Shown: positions 49,097-58,125 of the stretch, one piece after another
How the letters are laid out: every line of letters begins with the position of its first letter
Numbering within the stretch: the stretch's first letter is position 1
NCBI GenBank assembly: GCA_028822445.1
Contig: JAPKDQ010000001.1
Coordinates: 1 to 64,000, forward strand
DNA: 64,000 nucleotides
Source of the DNA: Rhodospirillaceae bacterium
GTDB taxonomy: Bacteria; Pseudomonadota; Alphaproteobacteria; Rhodospirillales; Rhodospirillaceae
Direction of reading: 5' to 3'
Position numbers and translations under genes: made by a program
The notes under the pieces: model-generated
Databases searched by the model: none
Seen by the model: the letters and a program-made list of their open reading frames with translations, nothing else
What the model was told of the DNA's origin: nothing

Positions 49097-49690
49097 TCAG
49101 TGTTGTGGTGGGTTTGGCACCCAGATTGATTTTTTGGGTGCCATCAAGAGGCGTCTGATCACCGGTTCAAAGTCCTTAAGGCTCATGAAGTCCATGTCCG
49201 GGTTAAAGGCGGGCTGGTCGTATTTGTCGCAGAAGGCGATCGCGTCTTCAAACCACGGGTGATCTTTGTATTTATCCCGCATGTTCTTGTCGATGCCAAT
49301 GTCTTTGAAATAGTAATATCCCTGAAACGCATGATGGTTTGCGATCAACCAGTAGTTCTTTTCAGAGATAAAAGGCTCCAAAAGCGCTGCCGCGAATTCT
49401 CCGTGATTAAACGGGGCCAACAGATCGCCGATGTCGTGAATCACACAGCACACCACGTACTCTTCGTCTTCCCCGCCCTGATGCGCTAAGGTGGCTGTCT
49501 GAAGGCAATGCTCAAGTCTGGTGACTTTATCGAACCCGGGCGCCTCGGCGCAGGACTCATTCAGCTCTTTCAGGTGCGTGAGAATGCGATCTACAAAGGA
49601 CTTGGTGAATTTAGATTTCTGTACGCCAGGTAAAACCCAGGGGGCGAATTCTGTCCCGCCCTGTGTCGGATCATTTCCAACATCGCCCAT
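49097..49690 (-). CDS. HD-domain protein resembling PhnZ/MIOX diiron oxygenases
   Basis: This 197-residue protein has LEHCLQTATLAHQGG, then CCVIHDIGDLLAPFNHGE (HD pair), IANHHAFQGYYYF and FCDKYDQPAFNPD. The spacing of His and Asp residues (LEHxLQ, HDIGD, NH, HH, YDQ) is that of the HD-domain mixed-valence diiron oxygenases PhnZ and MIOX rather than of nucleotide phosphohydrolases, which lack the LEHxLQ and FQGYYYF elements. If so it would cleave or hydroxylate a C-C or C-P bond in an organic substrate. GAGGA precedes ATG. It is upstream of the MFS gene and divergent from the PrpD operon. Confidence 0.65.
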   Translation of the reverse strand: MGDVGNDPTQGGTEFAPWVLPGVQKSKFTKSFVDRILTHLKELNESCAEAPGFDKVTRLEHCLQTATLAHQGGEDEEYVVCCVIHDIGDLLAPFNHGEFAAALLEPFISEKNYWLIANHHAFQGYYYFKDIGIDKNMRDKYKDHPWFEDAIAFCDKYDQPAFNPDMDFMSLKDFEPVIRRLLMAPKKSIWVPNPPQH

Positions 49691-49773
49691 GATTGCGTCC
49701 TCTCATTTACCTTGAAGTACCAGCCTATCTGATCTGCGGTTTAATTTACCGCTACTTTTGCTATGAATAAACC

Positions 49774-51198
49774 ATGCCCGATCGTCTGACCCAAGAAAGC
49801 GTCGCCTTTGCAGATGCGTTGACCTTTGCGGCTATACCTGCCGATGTTGTCAGCGCTGCAAAACGCTGCCTTGTAGACGGCGTTGGCGTTGCTATTGCTG
49901 GCCTAGAGACAGATATCGCCAGCCGTCTTGCTGCGTTCGTGATCAAAAGCGGGGCTGGACCGGCACGTTTATTCGGCGATCCAGGCCAAACCTCAAGTAT
50001 TTCAAATGCGGCGCTATATCTGGGCGCGTGCGGCAATGCTCTGGATTGGGACGACGTGCAGATGCCAGATGGAGAGGCGCGTCCATTCGGGTTGTTGATG
50101 CACGGCACCACACCGCTCCTGGCGACATTGCTCTCTACAACAGAATTAATCCGAAACAAAACCGACCAGGTTGTTTCAGGTGAAGCATTTCTCACCGCCT
50201 TCGTCGCTGGATGGGAAGTGTCGGGCAAGTTAGCGGTGACAGTCACACCCGATCATTACTTCAACGGTTTTCATACGTCTGGAACTCTTGGCACCTTTGG
50301 CTGCGCCATCGCTGCGGGGAAACTCCTTGGCCTGAGCGCGGAACACATGACCTGGAGTCTGGGTCATGCTGCGTCGATGGCAGCCGGAATTCAGGCCTCT
50401 ATGGGGACGATGACGAAACCTATGCATGTTGGGTGGTGTGCAGCACGCGGACTGGAGGCAGCGTTGCTTGCACGAGCAGGAATTGATGGACCTGATGACG
50501 CTTTGGATGGCCCGCGTGGGTACCTGACTACGACAAGCCGCACCGTCGACGTTGATCGAGCTTTGGGCCGGTTTGGGAACCCGTTTGTGCTTAGTACTCC
50601 CGGCGTGAGTGCTAAGCCCTATCCGTGTGGGGCCGTGACCCATCCGGGCATGTACGCTTTCAAGCATGTGATGGTTGAGCACACACTGAACGCCGGCGAT
50701 ATCAAATGCATTGCTGTTGCGGCGGGCAGTAAAATGTGGAATTTGATTTCGTACCCGTTCGCGGAAACGCCATTTCAAGCCAAATACAGTTTTCCTTTTT
50801 TGCTAGCGGCAATTGCCTTGCGCGGCACCGCGGGGCGCGCCGAGTTTGGCGACGACTTCATTTTATCTGAGGCGTGCGTGGCGTTTCAAAAGAAGGTTAC
50901 AACACGGGTTGATGAGACGGTTCAAGTGGACGGTAGTGACATTGTTAATGCGCGCTTGACCATATACCTAAACGATGGCCGAACCTTCGTCGTCGATGGG
51001 CTTGCCGATTACCCTGGTGGCCCTGTCATGCCTTTAAACGATGGCGCTGTGGATCAAAAATTTATGGATGCGACGTCTGGTTTGCTGTCTGCTGAGCAGG
51101 CTGTTTCTGTACGTTCCATGCTTTGGTCATTTGAAACGCAACCAGACGCTAGCGCCTTGCTGGATGAGGTAGGCACGATTACGGTCCCGTCATTATGA
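49774..51198 (+). CDS. MmgE/PrpD family protein (copy 1)
   Basis: This 474-residue protein belongs to the superfamily of 2-methylcitrate dehydratase (PrpD), cis-aconitate decarboxylase and iminodisuccinate epimerase. It has the helical N-terminal domain (AAKRCLVDGVGVAIAG, NALDWDD near residue 90, FHTSGTLGTFGCAIAAGKLLGL near 165) and a C-terminal lid domain. No prpB or prpC is nearby, so it is probably not propionate catabolism. Its TGA overlaps the ATG of copy 2 by 4 bases. It is the first gene of a tight operon. Confidence 0.85.
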   Translation: MPDRLTQESVAFADALTFAAIPADVVSAAKRCLVDGVGVAIAGLETDIASRLAAFVIKSGAGPARLFGDPGQTSSISNAALYLGACGNALDWDDVQMPDGEARPFGLLMHGTTPLLATLLSTTELIRNKTDQVVSGEAFLTAFVAGWEVSGKLAVTVTPDHYFNGFHTSGTLGTFGCAIAAGKLLGLSAEHMTWSLGHAASMAAGIQASMGTMTKPMHVGWCAARGLEAALLARAGIDGPDDALDGPRGYLTTTSRTVDVDRALGRFGNPFVLSTPGVSAKPYPCGAVTHPGMYAFKHVMVEHTLNAGDIKCIAVAAGSKMWNLISYPFAETPFQAKYSFPFLLAAIALRGTAGRAEFGDDFILSEACVAFQKKVTTRVDETVQVDGSDIVNARLTIYLNDGRTFVVDGLADYPGGPVMPLNDGAVDQKFMDATSGLLSAEQAVSVRSMLWSFETQPDASALLDEVGTITVPSL

Positions 51199-52580
51199 CC
51201 CCAGTCCGCGACGCCATTCTTGATCATATTAAGGCCACTACCTTTGACAGCCTACCAGCAGATGTCGTGGCTGCGACCAATGTGGTGATTGCTGATACAA
51301 TTGCCTGTGGCTTCGCAGGGAGTGCCGAACCTAAGGCCAAGATATTCCGAGATATTCAGTTGTCTCACTTCGGCTATGGCAGCGTTCCGGTATGGGGAAC
51401 GGGTCAATTGATCTCGCCAATCGGTGCGGGCATGGCTAATGGGTATCAGGTCCATTGTCTGGAATATGCGTGCTTCCATGAGGCGGCGACAGTGCATTCC
51501 ATGTCGGTGATTCTACCGACTGTCATGGCCTATGCTGACCGCTTCGGGGGCGTTACGGGAAAAGATATCATCACGGCGGTTAATATAGGCAACGATGTCG
51601 CGACGTTATTAGGCCTTGCTGCGACAAAAGGGGCGCGGTTCTTCCGGCCTGGTGTGTGTGGCGCTATGGGGGCCGGCGCAGCCCTCGCGAAGCTCGCAGG
51701 CTTTGACCGCCCGACAACCGCAGAATTCTTCGGCCTGCTCTACAGCCAGCTTTCCGGCACCATGCAGGCTCATACGGAGGCAAGTATGGCCCTTGGGCTC
51801 CAAATCGCATTCAGTGTTCGCAACGCGCTTACTGCACTGGATATGGTGCGGATGCACCTCACCGGACCGACCGATGTGTTTGATGGCCCCTACGGTTACT
51901 TCAAGTTATTTGAGGTTGATGGTGACGCGATACCGTATTTAGTGGCACTGGGCAGCATCTGGCGCACGGCAGAAATATCGTTCAAACCGTTTCCGTCTGG
52001 CCGCGCGTCCCATGGTGCTATCTATACTCTTCAAAGGCTGATGCAAGCCCATGCCTTCGGCGCAGCTGATGTGGACCGCGTGACGCTCTCTGTTCCACCC
52101 TTTGTGCACCGTCTTGGTGGCCGCCCAGTCAAGGACTGCATGGATGGCCCCTACGCGCGTCTTTGCCTCCCCTACCTTGCCGCAAGTGTGTTGATTGATG
52201 GCACAATCAATGTGGCTAGTTCTTCATTGGAAAACTTCTCCGATCCAGGCAGGCTAGCGTTGGCCGCGAAGGTTAGCGTTGAGGATAATGGCAATCCAGA
52301 CGCGAATGCGTTGGCGCCACAGAAAGTGTCAGTCATACTTTCTGATGGTCGCGAGCTCGCAGAGGACGTCTTTTATTTGCTTGGGCACCCAGATAACCCC
52401 ATGAGCGAGGCCCAACACCAGGCTAAGTTTATGGACACTGCGGCGTCTGCTGCTCAACCGATTGCTGCTGATATGGCAGACACGCTTTATTCCCGCTTTA
52501 TGACGCTGCAAGATGAAGCCGATGTATCCATCGTTAGAAATCTCGCAGCCGGTTTTGATATGGAAAAGGTCCAAGTATGA
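51195..52580 (+). CDS. MmgE/PrpD family protein (copy 2)
   Basis: This 461-residue paralogue shares the family plan: NVVIADTIACGFAG, a HCLEYACFHEAATVHS segment replacing the usual LDxDD region, ARFFRPGVCGAMGAGAALAKLAG and the KPFPSGRASHGAIYTLQ element. Two adjacent PrpD-type genes may form a heterodimer or act on successive substrates. It overlaps copy 1 and the downstream TRAP binding-protein gene by 4 bases each, so translational coupling is strong. Confidence 0.85.
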   Translation: MTPVRDAILDHIKATTFDSLPADVVAATNVVIADTIACGFAGSAEPKAKIFRDIQLSHFGYGSVPVWGTGQLISPIGAGMANGYQVHCLEYACFHEAATVHSMSVILPTVMAYADRFGGVTGKDIITAVNIGNDVATLLGLAATKGARFFRPGVCGAMGAGAALAKLAGFDRPTTAEFFGLLYSQLSGTMQAHTEASMALGLQIAFSVRNALTALDMVRMHLTGPTDVFDGPYGYFKLFEVDGDAIPYLVALGSIWRTAEISFKPFPSGRASHGAIYTLQRLMQAHAFGAADVDRVTLSVPPFVHRLGGRPVKDCMDGPYARLCLPYLAASVLIDGTINVASSSLENFSDPGRLALAAKVSVEDNGNPDANALAPQKVSVILSDGRELAEDVFYLLGHPDNPMSEAQHQAKFMDTAASAAQPIAADMADTLYSRFMTLQDEADVSIVRNLAAGFDMEKVQV

Positions 52581-53605
52581 GACTCACACTAATCACAATT
52601 CTGTTATCTGGTCTGGGCGCGTTTATTGCCACAGGGTCCGCTCAAGCTGAAGACCGCAAGGTTATGACCATTGGGGCCTACTCTGTGCCAAACACCCCAT
52701 GGGATTTGAACTGGCAGGATGTATCTGCGGCTTTTGAAGCTAATAAAGGTCTCGGTCTTGATCTTGAGCTTCTAGTGCGAGGTGAGACCGGCAGTTCAGA
52801 AGAGCGTCTGAATTCCTTGCGGCGTAACCGTCTCCAGTTCGTCAGTTCTCCCCTTGGCTCTGGCGCAGCGATGATTCCAGAGTTGGCAGTGCTTCAGTTG
52901 CCATTTCTGTTTGACTCCACGCCGGAAGCAGACTTCGTTTTAGATGAATACGCCTTGCCGAAATTCCAAGAGATGTTTGCAGATAAAGGCATTATGTTTT
53001 TGCGCTGGACTGAAGCAGGGTCCAACCATCTGTTCGGCGACCGGCCGTTCCTGACGCCCGATGCGGTGAAGTCGTTCCCTATGCGCGTGCAGTCCACCAA
53101 GGCGTCTTCGGTGTATTTTGAGGGCCTTGAAGCCGACGCGGTCTATATGAGTTCCAACGACATTTTACAGTCATTGCAAACGGGGCTGATCAACGGCGGT
53201 GAGGCGGTCACGATCTTTTATTGGATGACTGGTATTTTTACGGAGGCGACCCACTTCACGCTCACCGGCCATGCCATCGAGCCCAGCTCAGTTCTAGTGA
53301 ATAAAAGATTTTGGGACGGCCTTTCACCGGTGCAGAAAAACCTGGTTAGCACAGCATATCCCGGCCCTAAGGCAGCGCGTGACCGAGTCCGCGAATGGAT
53401 GACTAAAGTCGAAGAGGACTTACCCGGCCTGGGTGTGACGCTGCATCGCCTTAATGATGAGCAGCGCGCGACATGGACGACCCAGGCGCAGTCTTCTTAC
53501 GCTAAGATACTTGAGTCTATTGGCGGCGAAGCTGGGGACATTTACAATCTTGTGCTTGAGGGGCAGGCGGCGTATGCACGCAGCCAATCTGAAGCCAAAC
53601 ATTAG
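52577..53605 (+). CDS. TRAP transporter solute-binding protein (DctP family) without membrane subunits
   Basis: This 342-residue periplasmic binding protein has a signal peptide (residues 1-24, cleavage near AQA-ED). The TRAP DctP fold includes MRVQSTKASSVYFEGLEADAVYMS near residue 175 and the LQTGLINGGEA segment. DctP proteins bind organic acids such as C4-dicarboxylates, keto acids or aromatics. No DctQ or DctM gene is within reach, so it must use membrane subunits encoded elsewhere, or serve as a sensor or scavenger. It is coupled to the two PrpD genes by ATGA overlap. Confidence 0.87.
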   Translation: MRLTLITILLSGLGAFIATGSAQAEDRKVMTIGAYSVPNTPWDLNWQDVSAAFEANKGLGLDLELLVRGETGSSEERLNSLRRNRLQFVSSPLGSGAAMIPELAVLQLPFLFDSTPEADFVLDEYALPKFQEMFADKGIMFLRWTEAGSNHLFGDRPFLTPDAVKSFPMRVQSTKASSVYFEGLEADAVYMSSNDILQSLQTGLINGGEAVTIFYWMTGIFTEATHFTLTGHAIEPSSVLVNKRFWDGLSPVQKNLVSTAYPGPKAARDRVREWMTKVEEDLPGLGVTLHRLNDEQRATWTTQAQSSYAKILESIGGEAGDIYNLVLEGQAAYARSQSEAKH

Positions 53606-53618
53606 AAGGGGTGTAAGT

Positions 53619-53933
53619 ATGTCAGCGTTAATTGTCATGTTTAATTTGAAGGAAGGTGTATCCGAAGCCGACTACGAAGCGTGGGCCAAATCTTCTGACT
53701 TGCCGACCGTGCGCGGCCATAAAGGCGTTGATGGGTTTGATTTGTTCCGGGCCGATAACTTGTTTCGTACTGAAAATGCGTCGCCCTATCGTTATGTGGA
53801 AGTAATTCAGATTAACGATCTGGATCAATTCAACCTTGACGTGGCGACCGATGCGCAAAAACCAATCTCAGAGAAGTTCCGTGAGATTGCCGACAACCCG
53901 GTCGCCATGCTTTGCAACAAGATTAGCGACTAG
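53619..53933 (+). CDS. REDY-motif HapK-like small protein
   Basis: This 104-residue protein begins MSALIVMFNLKEGVSEADYEAW and contains LPTVRGHKGVDGFDLFRA and a C-terminal DNPVAMLCNK, matching the HapK/REDY-like family, a ferredoxin-fold (dimeric alpha/beta-barrel, EthD-like) group of unknown role. Proteins of this fold are often small monooxygenases, cyclases or chaperones in catabolic or pigment clusters. It lies 13 bases after the DctP gene and 9 bases before an SDR gene, in the PrpD operon. Confidence 0.75.
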   Translation: MSALIVMFNLKEGVSEADYEAWAKSSDLPTVRGHKGVDGFDLFRADNLFRTENASPYRYVEVIQINDLDQFNLDVATDAQKPISEKFREIADNPVAMLCNKISD

Positions 53934-53942
53934 GAGGAAAAC

Positions 53943-54779
53943 GTGGGGCGCTTGCAAGACAAGGTAGCCATCATCACCGGGGCGGGTCGTAAAAAGGGAC
54001 TGGGCGAGGGCATCGCCCGTCGCTTTGCCGAAGAAGGCGCAACGGTTATCATTACGGATATTGGCAAAGCTTCCGGCGATCACTTACCTGCCAATCACAT
54101 CGGAACGTTGGAAGAAATGGAAGAGGTCGCTGCGGCGATCAGTGAAGAAACCGGTGGCAACGTCCATACCATGGTTTGTGATGTGCGGTCCGAAGGCGAC
54201 ATTAGCCGCACTATTGCCGATACAGTTAGCCAGTTCGGTAAGTTAGATATCGTGGTGAACAACGCAGGCATCGGTTACATCATGAAACCGCTGGTCGAAA
54301 TGTCGATCGACGAGTGGGATGTGGTGCTAGACGTCAACCTGCGTGGGCCGTTCTTGTTTACTAAACACGCAGCCCAGGTATTCATTCGACAAGGGTGGGG
54401 TGGCCGGATCATCAACATCGCCAGCCAGGCGGCAAAGAGTCCGGCGCCTTTGTTAGTCCATTACACCTCATCAAAGCACGGCATGATTGGCCTCACCCGA
54501 ACCGCTGCTGCTGAATTGGGTGAGCACGGCATTACCTGTAACGCTGTTTGTCCTAACCATGTGACCACTGGCCTGGGTGCCACCCAGAATGCACGTCGGG
54601 GTGAAGTGCTCGGTAAGGATGCTGACGGCGTACTGGACTTCCGCAAGGCGAAAATCCCGCTTGGCCGCGTTGGTCTCACGGCGGATACGGCGAATGCCTG
54701 TGTCTTTCTAGCGTCGGATGAAGCGGCCTATATCACCGGCGAAGGCATGAATGTCTCCGGTGGTGAGGAAATGCACTAA
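53943..54779 (+). CDS. Short-chain dehydrogenase/reductase (classical)
   Basis: This 278-residue SDR starts at GTG after a strong AGGAGG site. The cofactor motif is ITGAGRKKGLGEG; NNAG is near residue 105, catalytic Ser in INIASQAAKSP and HYTSSK (YxxxK) near 178. An extra 15-residue loop follows the second strand (GKASGDHLPANHIG). It is likely an NAD(P)-dependent alcohol or hydroxyacyl dehydrogenase and is last in the PrpD-DctP-HapK operon. It is not closely similar to the three SDRs that follow. Confidence 0.82.
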   Translation: MGRLQDKVAIITGAGRKKGLGEGIARRFAEEGATVIITDIGKASGDHLPANHIGTLEEMEEVAAAISEETGGNVHTMVCDVRSEGDISRTIADTVSQFGKLDIVVNNAGIGYIMKPLVEMSIDEWDVVLDVNLRGPFLFTKHAAQVFIRQGWGGRIINIASQAAKSPAPLLVHYTSSKHGMIGLTRTAAAELGEHGITCNAVCPNHVTTGLGATQNARRGEVLGKDADGVLDFRKAKIPLGRVGLTADTANACVFLASDEAAYITGEGMNVSGGEEMH

Positions 54780-54784
54780 GCTTC

Positions 54785-55606
54785 TTATTCCAAGTTCAAT
54801 TCTGGAAAGCGATTCTTCGTGGACACAAAGCGTGACTTAATAAAGCGCCCCGCTGCCTTGCGACCGGTCAGCCAGGCTATGCGCGTTCCGTGCTTGTTAT
54901 TGGCGAGCACGTTTTCAACTAGCCATGGCGTAACGGTTTCAACCCGATCAGCAATGATGTTGAAGACCTTTCGCACGTATTCCCAGCGCTCCGGCGCCAT
55001 TTTTCCTCGGTCGCGCATGGAGAGGTCAGTGATGACAATACCCGGGCTCATATAGCCAACGATAACTGGGCTGCCTTTGGTTTCTTTGATGAGTGATTTT
55101 GTAAAGTAAGTAAGGCCGAATTTGGTGCAGCCATAGAGGCTCATGCCAAACTGCTTCATGCCGTTGGAGCCAAACCCTTCAAAGTTGTAAAGTGCGCCCT
55201 GGCCTTGCTCGGTCATGCCCTTGAGGGCGACCTGTGCCCCATTCATCGTGCCAATCAGGTTCACGGCCGTAACGGCGTCAACTTCATCTTGGGGAAGGCG
55301 GCCGATTGGGAACCTGGTGTTCGACATGCCTGCGTTATTAATCCAAATATCAATGGTGCCAAATTCTTTTTTAGCGAAGCCCCACAAAGCTTCGACTTGA
55401 TCATACTGTGTGACGTCGCACGGCGTTCCGACGACCCGCGCGCCATCAATGGCATGCGGGTTTAGTTCGGTGAGGGCGTTATCGACGGCACCTTGGCTCC
55501 GCCCGCAGATCACGACATTGACGCCGCGATTTAGAAATTCTTGCGCCAATCCATGTCCGATGCCACGGGTTCCGCCTGTCACTACCGCTGTCTTTTGGGC
55601 TGCCAC
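54785..55606 (-). CDS. NYC1/NOL-like short-chain dehydrogenase (copy 1)
   Basis: This 273-residue SDR starts at GTG with AGGAG 8 bases upstream. Features are VVTGGTRGIGHGLA, VVICGRS, an NNAG motif, and the catalytic region ALYNFEGFGSNG ending in LYGCTKFG (YxxxK). The LYGxTKxGLxYF element, the preceding FxGxGSxG and the downstream VFNIIADRVETVTPWLV segment resemble the chlorophyll b reductase subfamily NYC1/NOL. It is one of three paralogues here and is transcribed convergently to the upstream SDR, the stops 5 bases apart. Confidence 0.75.
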   Translation of the reverse strand: MAAQKTAVVTGGTRGIGHGLAQEFLNRGVNVVICGRSQGAVDNALTELNPHAIDGARVVGTPCDVTQYDQVEALWGFAKKEFGTIDIWINNAGMSNTRFPIGRLPQDEVDAVTAVNLIGTMNGAQVALKGMTEQGQGALYNFEGFGSNGMKQFGMSLYGCTKFGLTYFTKSLIKETKGSPVIVGYMSPGIVITDLSMRDRGKMAPERWEYVRKVFNIIADRVETVTPWLVENVLANNKHGTRIAWLTGRKAAGRFIKSRFVSTKNRFPELNLE

Positions 55607-55781
55607 CGTTGTGCTCCTGTCTTGTGTCGCTGAACCCTATCACGACCACTGGGTTGTCGGGGGATGGCAACCCGGCCGGTTGGCCGCGTGTCGGACTCTC
55701 GTTACCCTGGCATCGGTGAAGTGTTTCAGTGCGTTATGATTATCGCTTGCCAAATATTCGTTATTCACGAGGACTACAGTC

Positions 55782-56600
55782 ATGGCCCAGAAAACAGCTG
55801 TCGTAACCGGTTCCACTAAAGGCATTGGTCGAGGCTACGCGAAGGAGTTCCTAAATCGCGGCGTCAATGTCGTGATCTCTGGACGCTCTCAGGATATCAT
55901 TGATGACGCGGTCAAAGCTTTGAAAAGCGAAGCCAAAGATGGCGCACGGGTTGCTGGCGTCGTGTGCGAAGTCTCTGATGCGATTCAAGTTCAAGTGCTG
56001 TGGGATTTTGCGGTTCAGGGATTTGAGGCTGTCGACATTTGGATCAACAATGCCGGTTTTGCCCGCACCGGTGCGACGTTCCAGCAACTGACGCCAGATG
56101 AAATCAAAACCATGATCCATAGCAACGTTGTTGGTACAATCAACGGCTGCCAAGTGGCTCTGCGTGGAATGACGACCCAAGGGCATGGCCACATTTACAA
56201 TACTTATGGCGCCGGATCGGATGGCCGTGTCATTCCGGGTATGATTGGATACGGTACGACCAAGAGCACGGTGCGGTATTTTACTGAGAGCATTATTAAG
56301 GAACTCAAAGGCCGCGCTATAAAAGTCGGCATGATTAGTCCGGGTATGAACCTGACTGAAAACATGATCGCCCAAATGAAGCAGGTGCCACCATCTGTTC
56401 GACCTAAGGTTATGAAGCCGATTAATCTTTTGGGTGACTACGTTGAAACGACAACCCCGTGGATTGTGGACCAGGTGCTGGCTGATGACGCTATGGGCAC
56501 GCATATAAAGTGGCTGACCACAGCCAAGATACTTAGGCGCCTTTTCATGTCTCGGTTCAATAAGCGTGATTTATGGGCGCGCTATGATTTGAATGCTTAA
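55782..56600 (+). CDS. NYC1/NOL-like short-chain dehydrogenase (copy 2)
   Basis: This 272-residue paralogue of the minus-strand gene just upstream begins MAQKTAVVTGSTKGIGRG and shares VNVVISGRSQ, NNAGFARTG and YNTYGAGSDGRVIPG with YGTTKST (YxxxK). The C-terminal NLLGDYVETTTPWIVDQVL matches the same NYC1/NOL-type element. GAGGA precedes ATG. It is divergent from copy 1 across about 175 bases and followed by the MFS gene after 143 bases. Confidence 0.75.
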   Translation: MAQKTAVVTGSTKGIGRGYAKEFLNRGVNVVISGRSQDIIDDAVKALKSEAKDGARVAGVVCEVSDAIQVQVLWDFAVQGFEAVDIWINNAGFARTGATFQQLTPDEIKTMIHSNVVGTINGCQVALRGMTTQGHGHIYNTYGAGSDGRVIPGMIGYGTTKSTVRYFTESIIKELKGRAIKVGMISPGMNLTENMIAQMKQVPPSVRPKVMKPINLLGDYVETTTPWIVDQVLADDAMGTHIKWLTTAKILRRLFMSRFNKRDLWARYDLNA

Positions 56601-56743
56601 TATCCGCCCGACTTGAGACGGAGGCTCTAACCACGTTGCGGTCAGGTGGGGTTATCGAGACCTACCCTATATGCCGTGATGGCTAAGGTGGCAAACGCAT
56701 GGGGCGCAATCGTCGGCTCGCAACATACTTTGGGGAAACATTC

Positions 56744-58117
56744 ATGAGCGAGACCACACACCAGGCTTACATTCGTCCGTGCGGCGTTAGAATTGACCTG
56801 GCCGATGGTATCAGCGCCAAGAATGCTTGGACGCTCATGTATGCGTCCTTTGCCACCATTGGGTTTCTAACCTTCATCAATACAGGGCAAGCTTTCATTC
56901 TAAACGCGAACCTGGGTATGCCTGGTGATGAGCAGGGTCGCGTTACCGGCGGCCTCGCGTTTTGGAATGAGATCATAACTATCGCGCTAGCTGCGCCCTT
57001 TGGCATCATGGCCGACCGTATTGGCCGTCGACCGGTGTTTTGCTTTGGTATGGTTTCTATGGCGTTTGGCTATGCGCTTTATCCCTACGCGGATAGCGTC
57101 AACGACTTGTTTGTAGCGCGCACGCTATACGGGATTGGCACGGCCGCGGCGGCGGGAATGATTGGCACGGTCGGGCAAGATTATCCAAGAGAGTATTCCC
57201 GTGGGAAGTTGATTGCCTGGACCGGCGTGATGAATTCCGTAGGCGTTATTTTTACGGCGTTGGTGTTTGGTCGACTGATGTTATCTGCTCTCTCAGATGC
57301 TGGTATGACGGCGAAACAGCAAGGGCTTTACACTTTCTGGGCCGTTGCAGTCGCACTTCTTATTTCGGCTTGGATTCTTAAATGGGGCCTGAAGGGCGGT
57401 GTGCCACCTGAGGTAACAGAGCGTCGGTCTGCCATGAATTTATTTAAGAGTGGCATTACCAACGGGAAAAACCCTCGCATTGCTCTGGCCTATGCATCTG
57501 CGTTCGTGGCGCGCTCAGACCTTGTTGTGATCGGTGCGTTCACAAACTTGTGGGGTTCCGTTTATGGCATAAGGCAAGGGATGTCTCCAACCGATGCCGC
57601 AATCGCGGGTTTGACAATCTTCGCCATCGCACAATTGTGTGGCCTAGTTTGGTCCCCAATCATGGGGATGATCATTGATCGCGTGAATCGTGTATCCGCC
57701 GTTGTCTTTGGCATGGGCTTTGCGGCTATCGGCTATTCTTCCATGTACTTTGTAGAGGATCCCACCAATTGGATTTATTACCCGTTGTTCGGTCTATTAG
57801 GGATCGGCCAAATTAGCGCCTTCTTCGCATCGCAGGCTTTGATCGGCCAAGAAGCGCCAGCAAAAGAACGTGGAGCGGTCATCGGAGTCTTCAGCGGGGC
57901 GGGTGCTATCGGGATTTTGGTTGCGACGTCCGTTGGTGGCATCTTGTTTGATACGTGGATGCTAACAGGGCCGTTTATATTTGTTGGCGCCCTGAACTTC
58001 TGCATCTTCTTGTTTGCTTTCCTCGTCTGGAAAAAATCCCCAGGCATGATGCCAACCGAAATAACAGCGCTACGCGTGGCGCGTATGGCCGAGATTGCAG
58101 ACTCGAAGCAGGGTTAA
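56744..58117 (+). CDS. MFS transporter (copy 2)
   Basis: This 457-residue transporter has twelve predicted TM helices, motif A FGIMADRIGRRPVF after TM2, and NPRIALAYASAFVARSDLVVIG before TM7, nearly identical to the transporter at 47687-49060. The frame can be extended 15 codons upstream, but the start at 56744 has a GGGGA site and gives a length identical to copy 1. Flanked by NYC1/NOL-like SDR genes, it may carry the substrate or product of these dehydrogenases. Confidence 0.85.
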   Translation: MSETTHQAYIRPCGVRIDLADGISAKNAWTLMYASFATIGFLTFINTGQAFILNANLGMPGDEQGRVTGGLAFWNEIITIALAAPFGIMADRIGRRPVFCFGMVSMAFGYALYPYADSVNDLFVARTLYGIGTAAAAGMIGTVGQDYPREYSRGKLIAWTGVMNSVGVIFTALVFGRLMLSALSDAGMTAKQQGLYTFWAVAVALLISAWILKWGLKGGVPPEVTERRSAMNLFKSGITNGKNPRIALAYASAFVARSDLVVIGAFTNLWGSVYGIRQGMSPTDAAIAGLTIFAIAQLCGLVWSPIMGMIIDRVNRVSAVVFGMGFAAIGYSSMYFVEDPTNWIYYPLFGLLGIGQISAFFASQALIGQEAPAKERGAVIGVFSGAGAIGILVATSVGGILFDTWMLTGPFIFVGALNFCIFLFAFLVWKKSPGMMPTEITALRVARMAEIADSKQG

Positions 58118-58125
58118 AGTCAGCG

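Noticed and set aside
49774-53605. Propionate (2-methylcitrate) catabolism operon
   Set aside because: PrpD-type genes are present, but no prpB, prpC or acnD-like gene is in the window.
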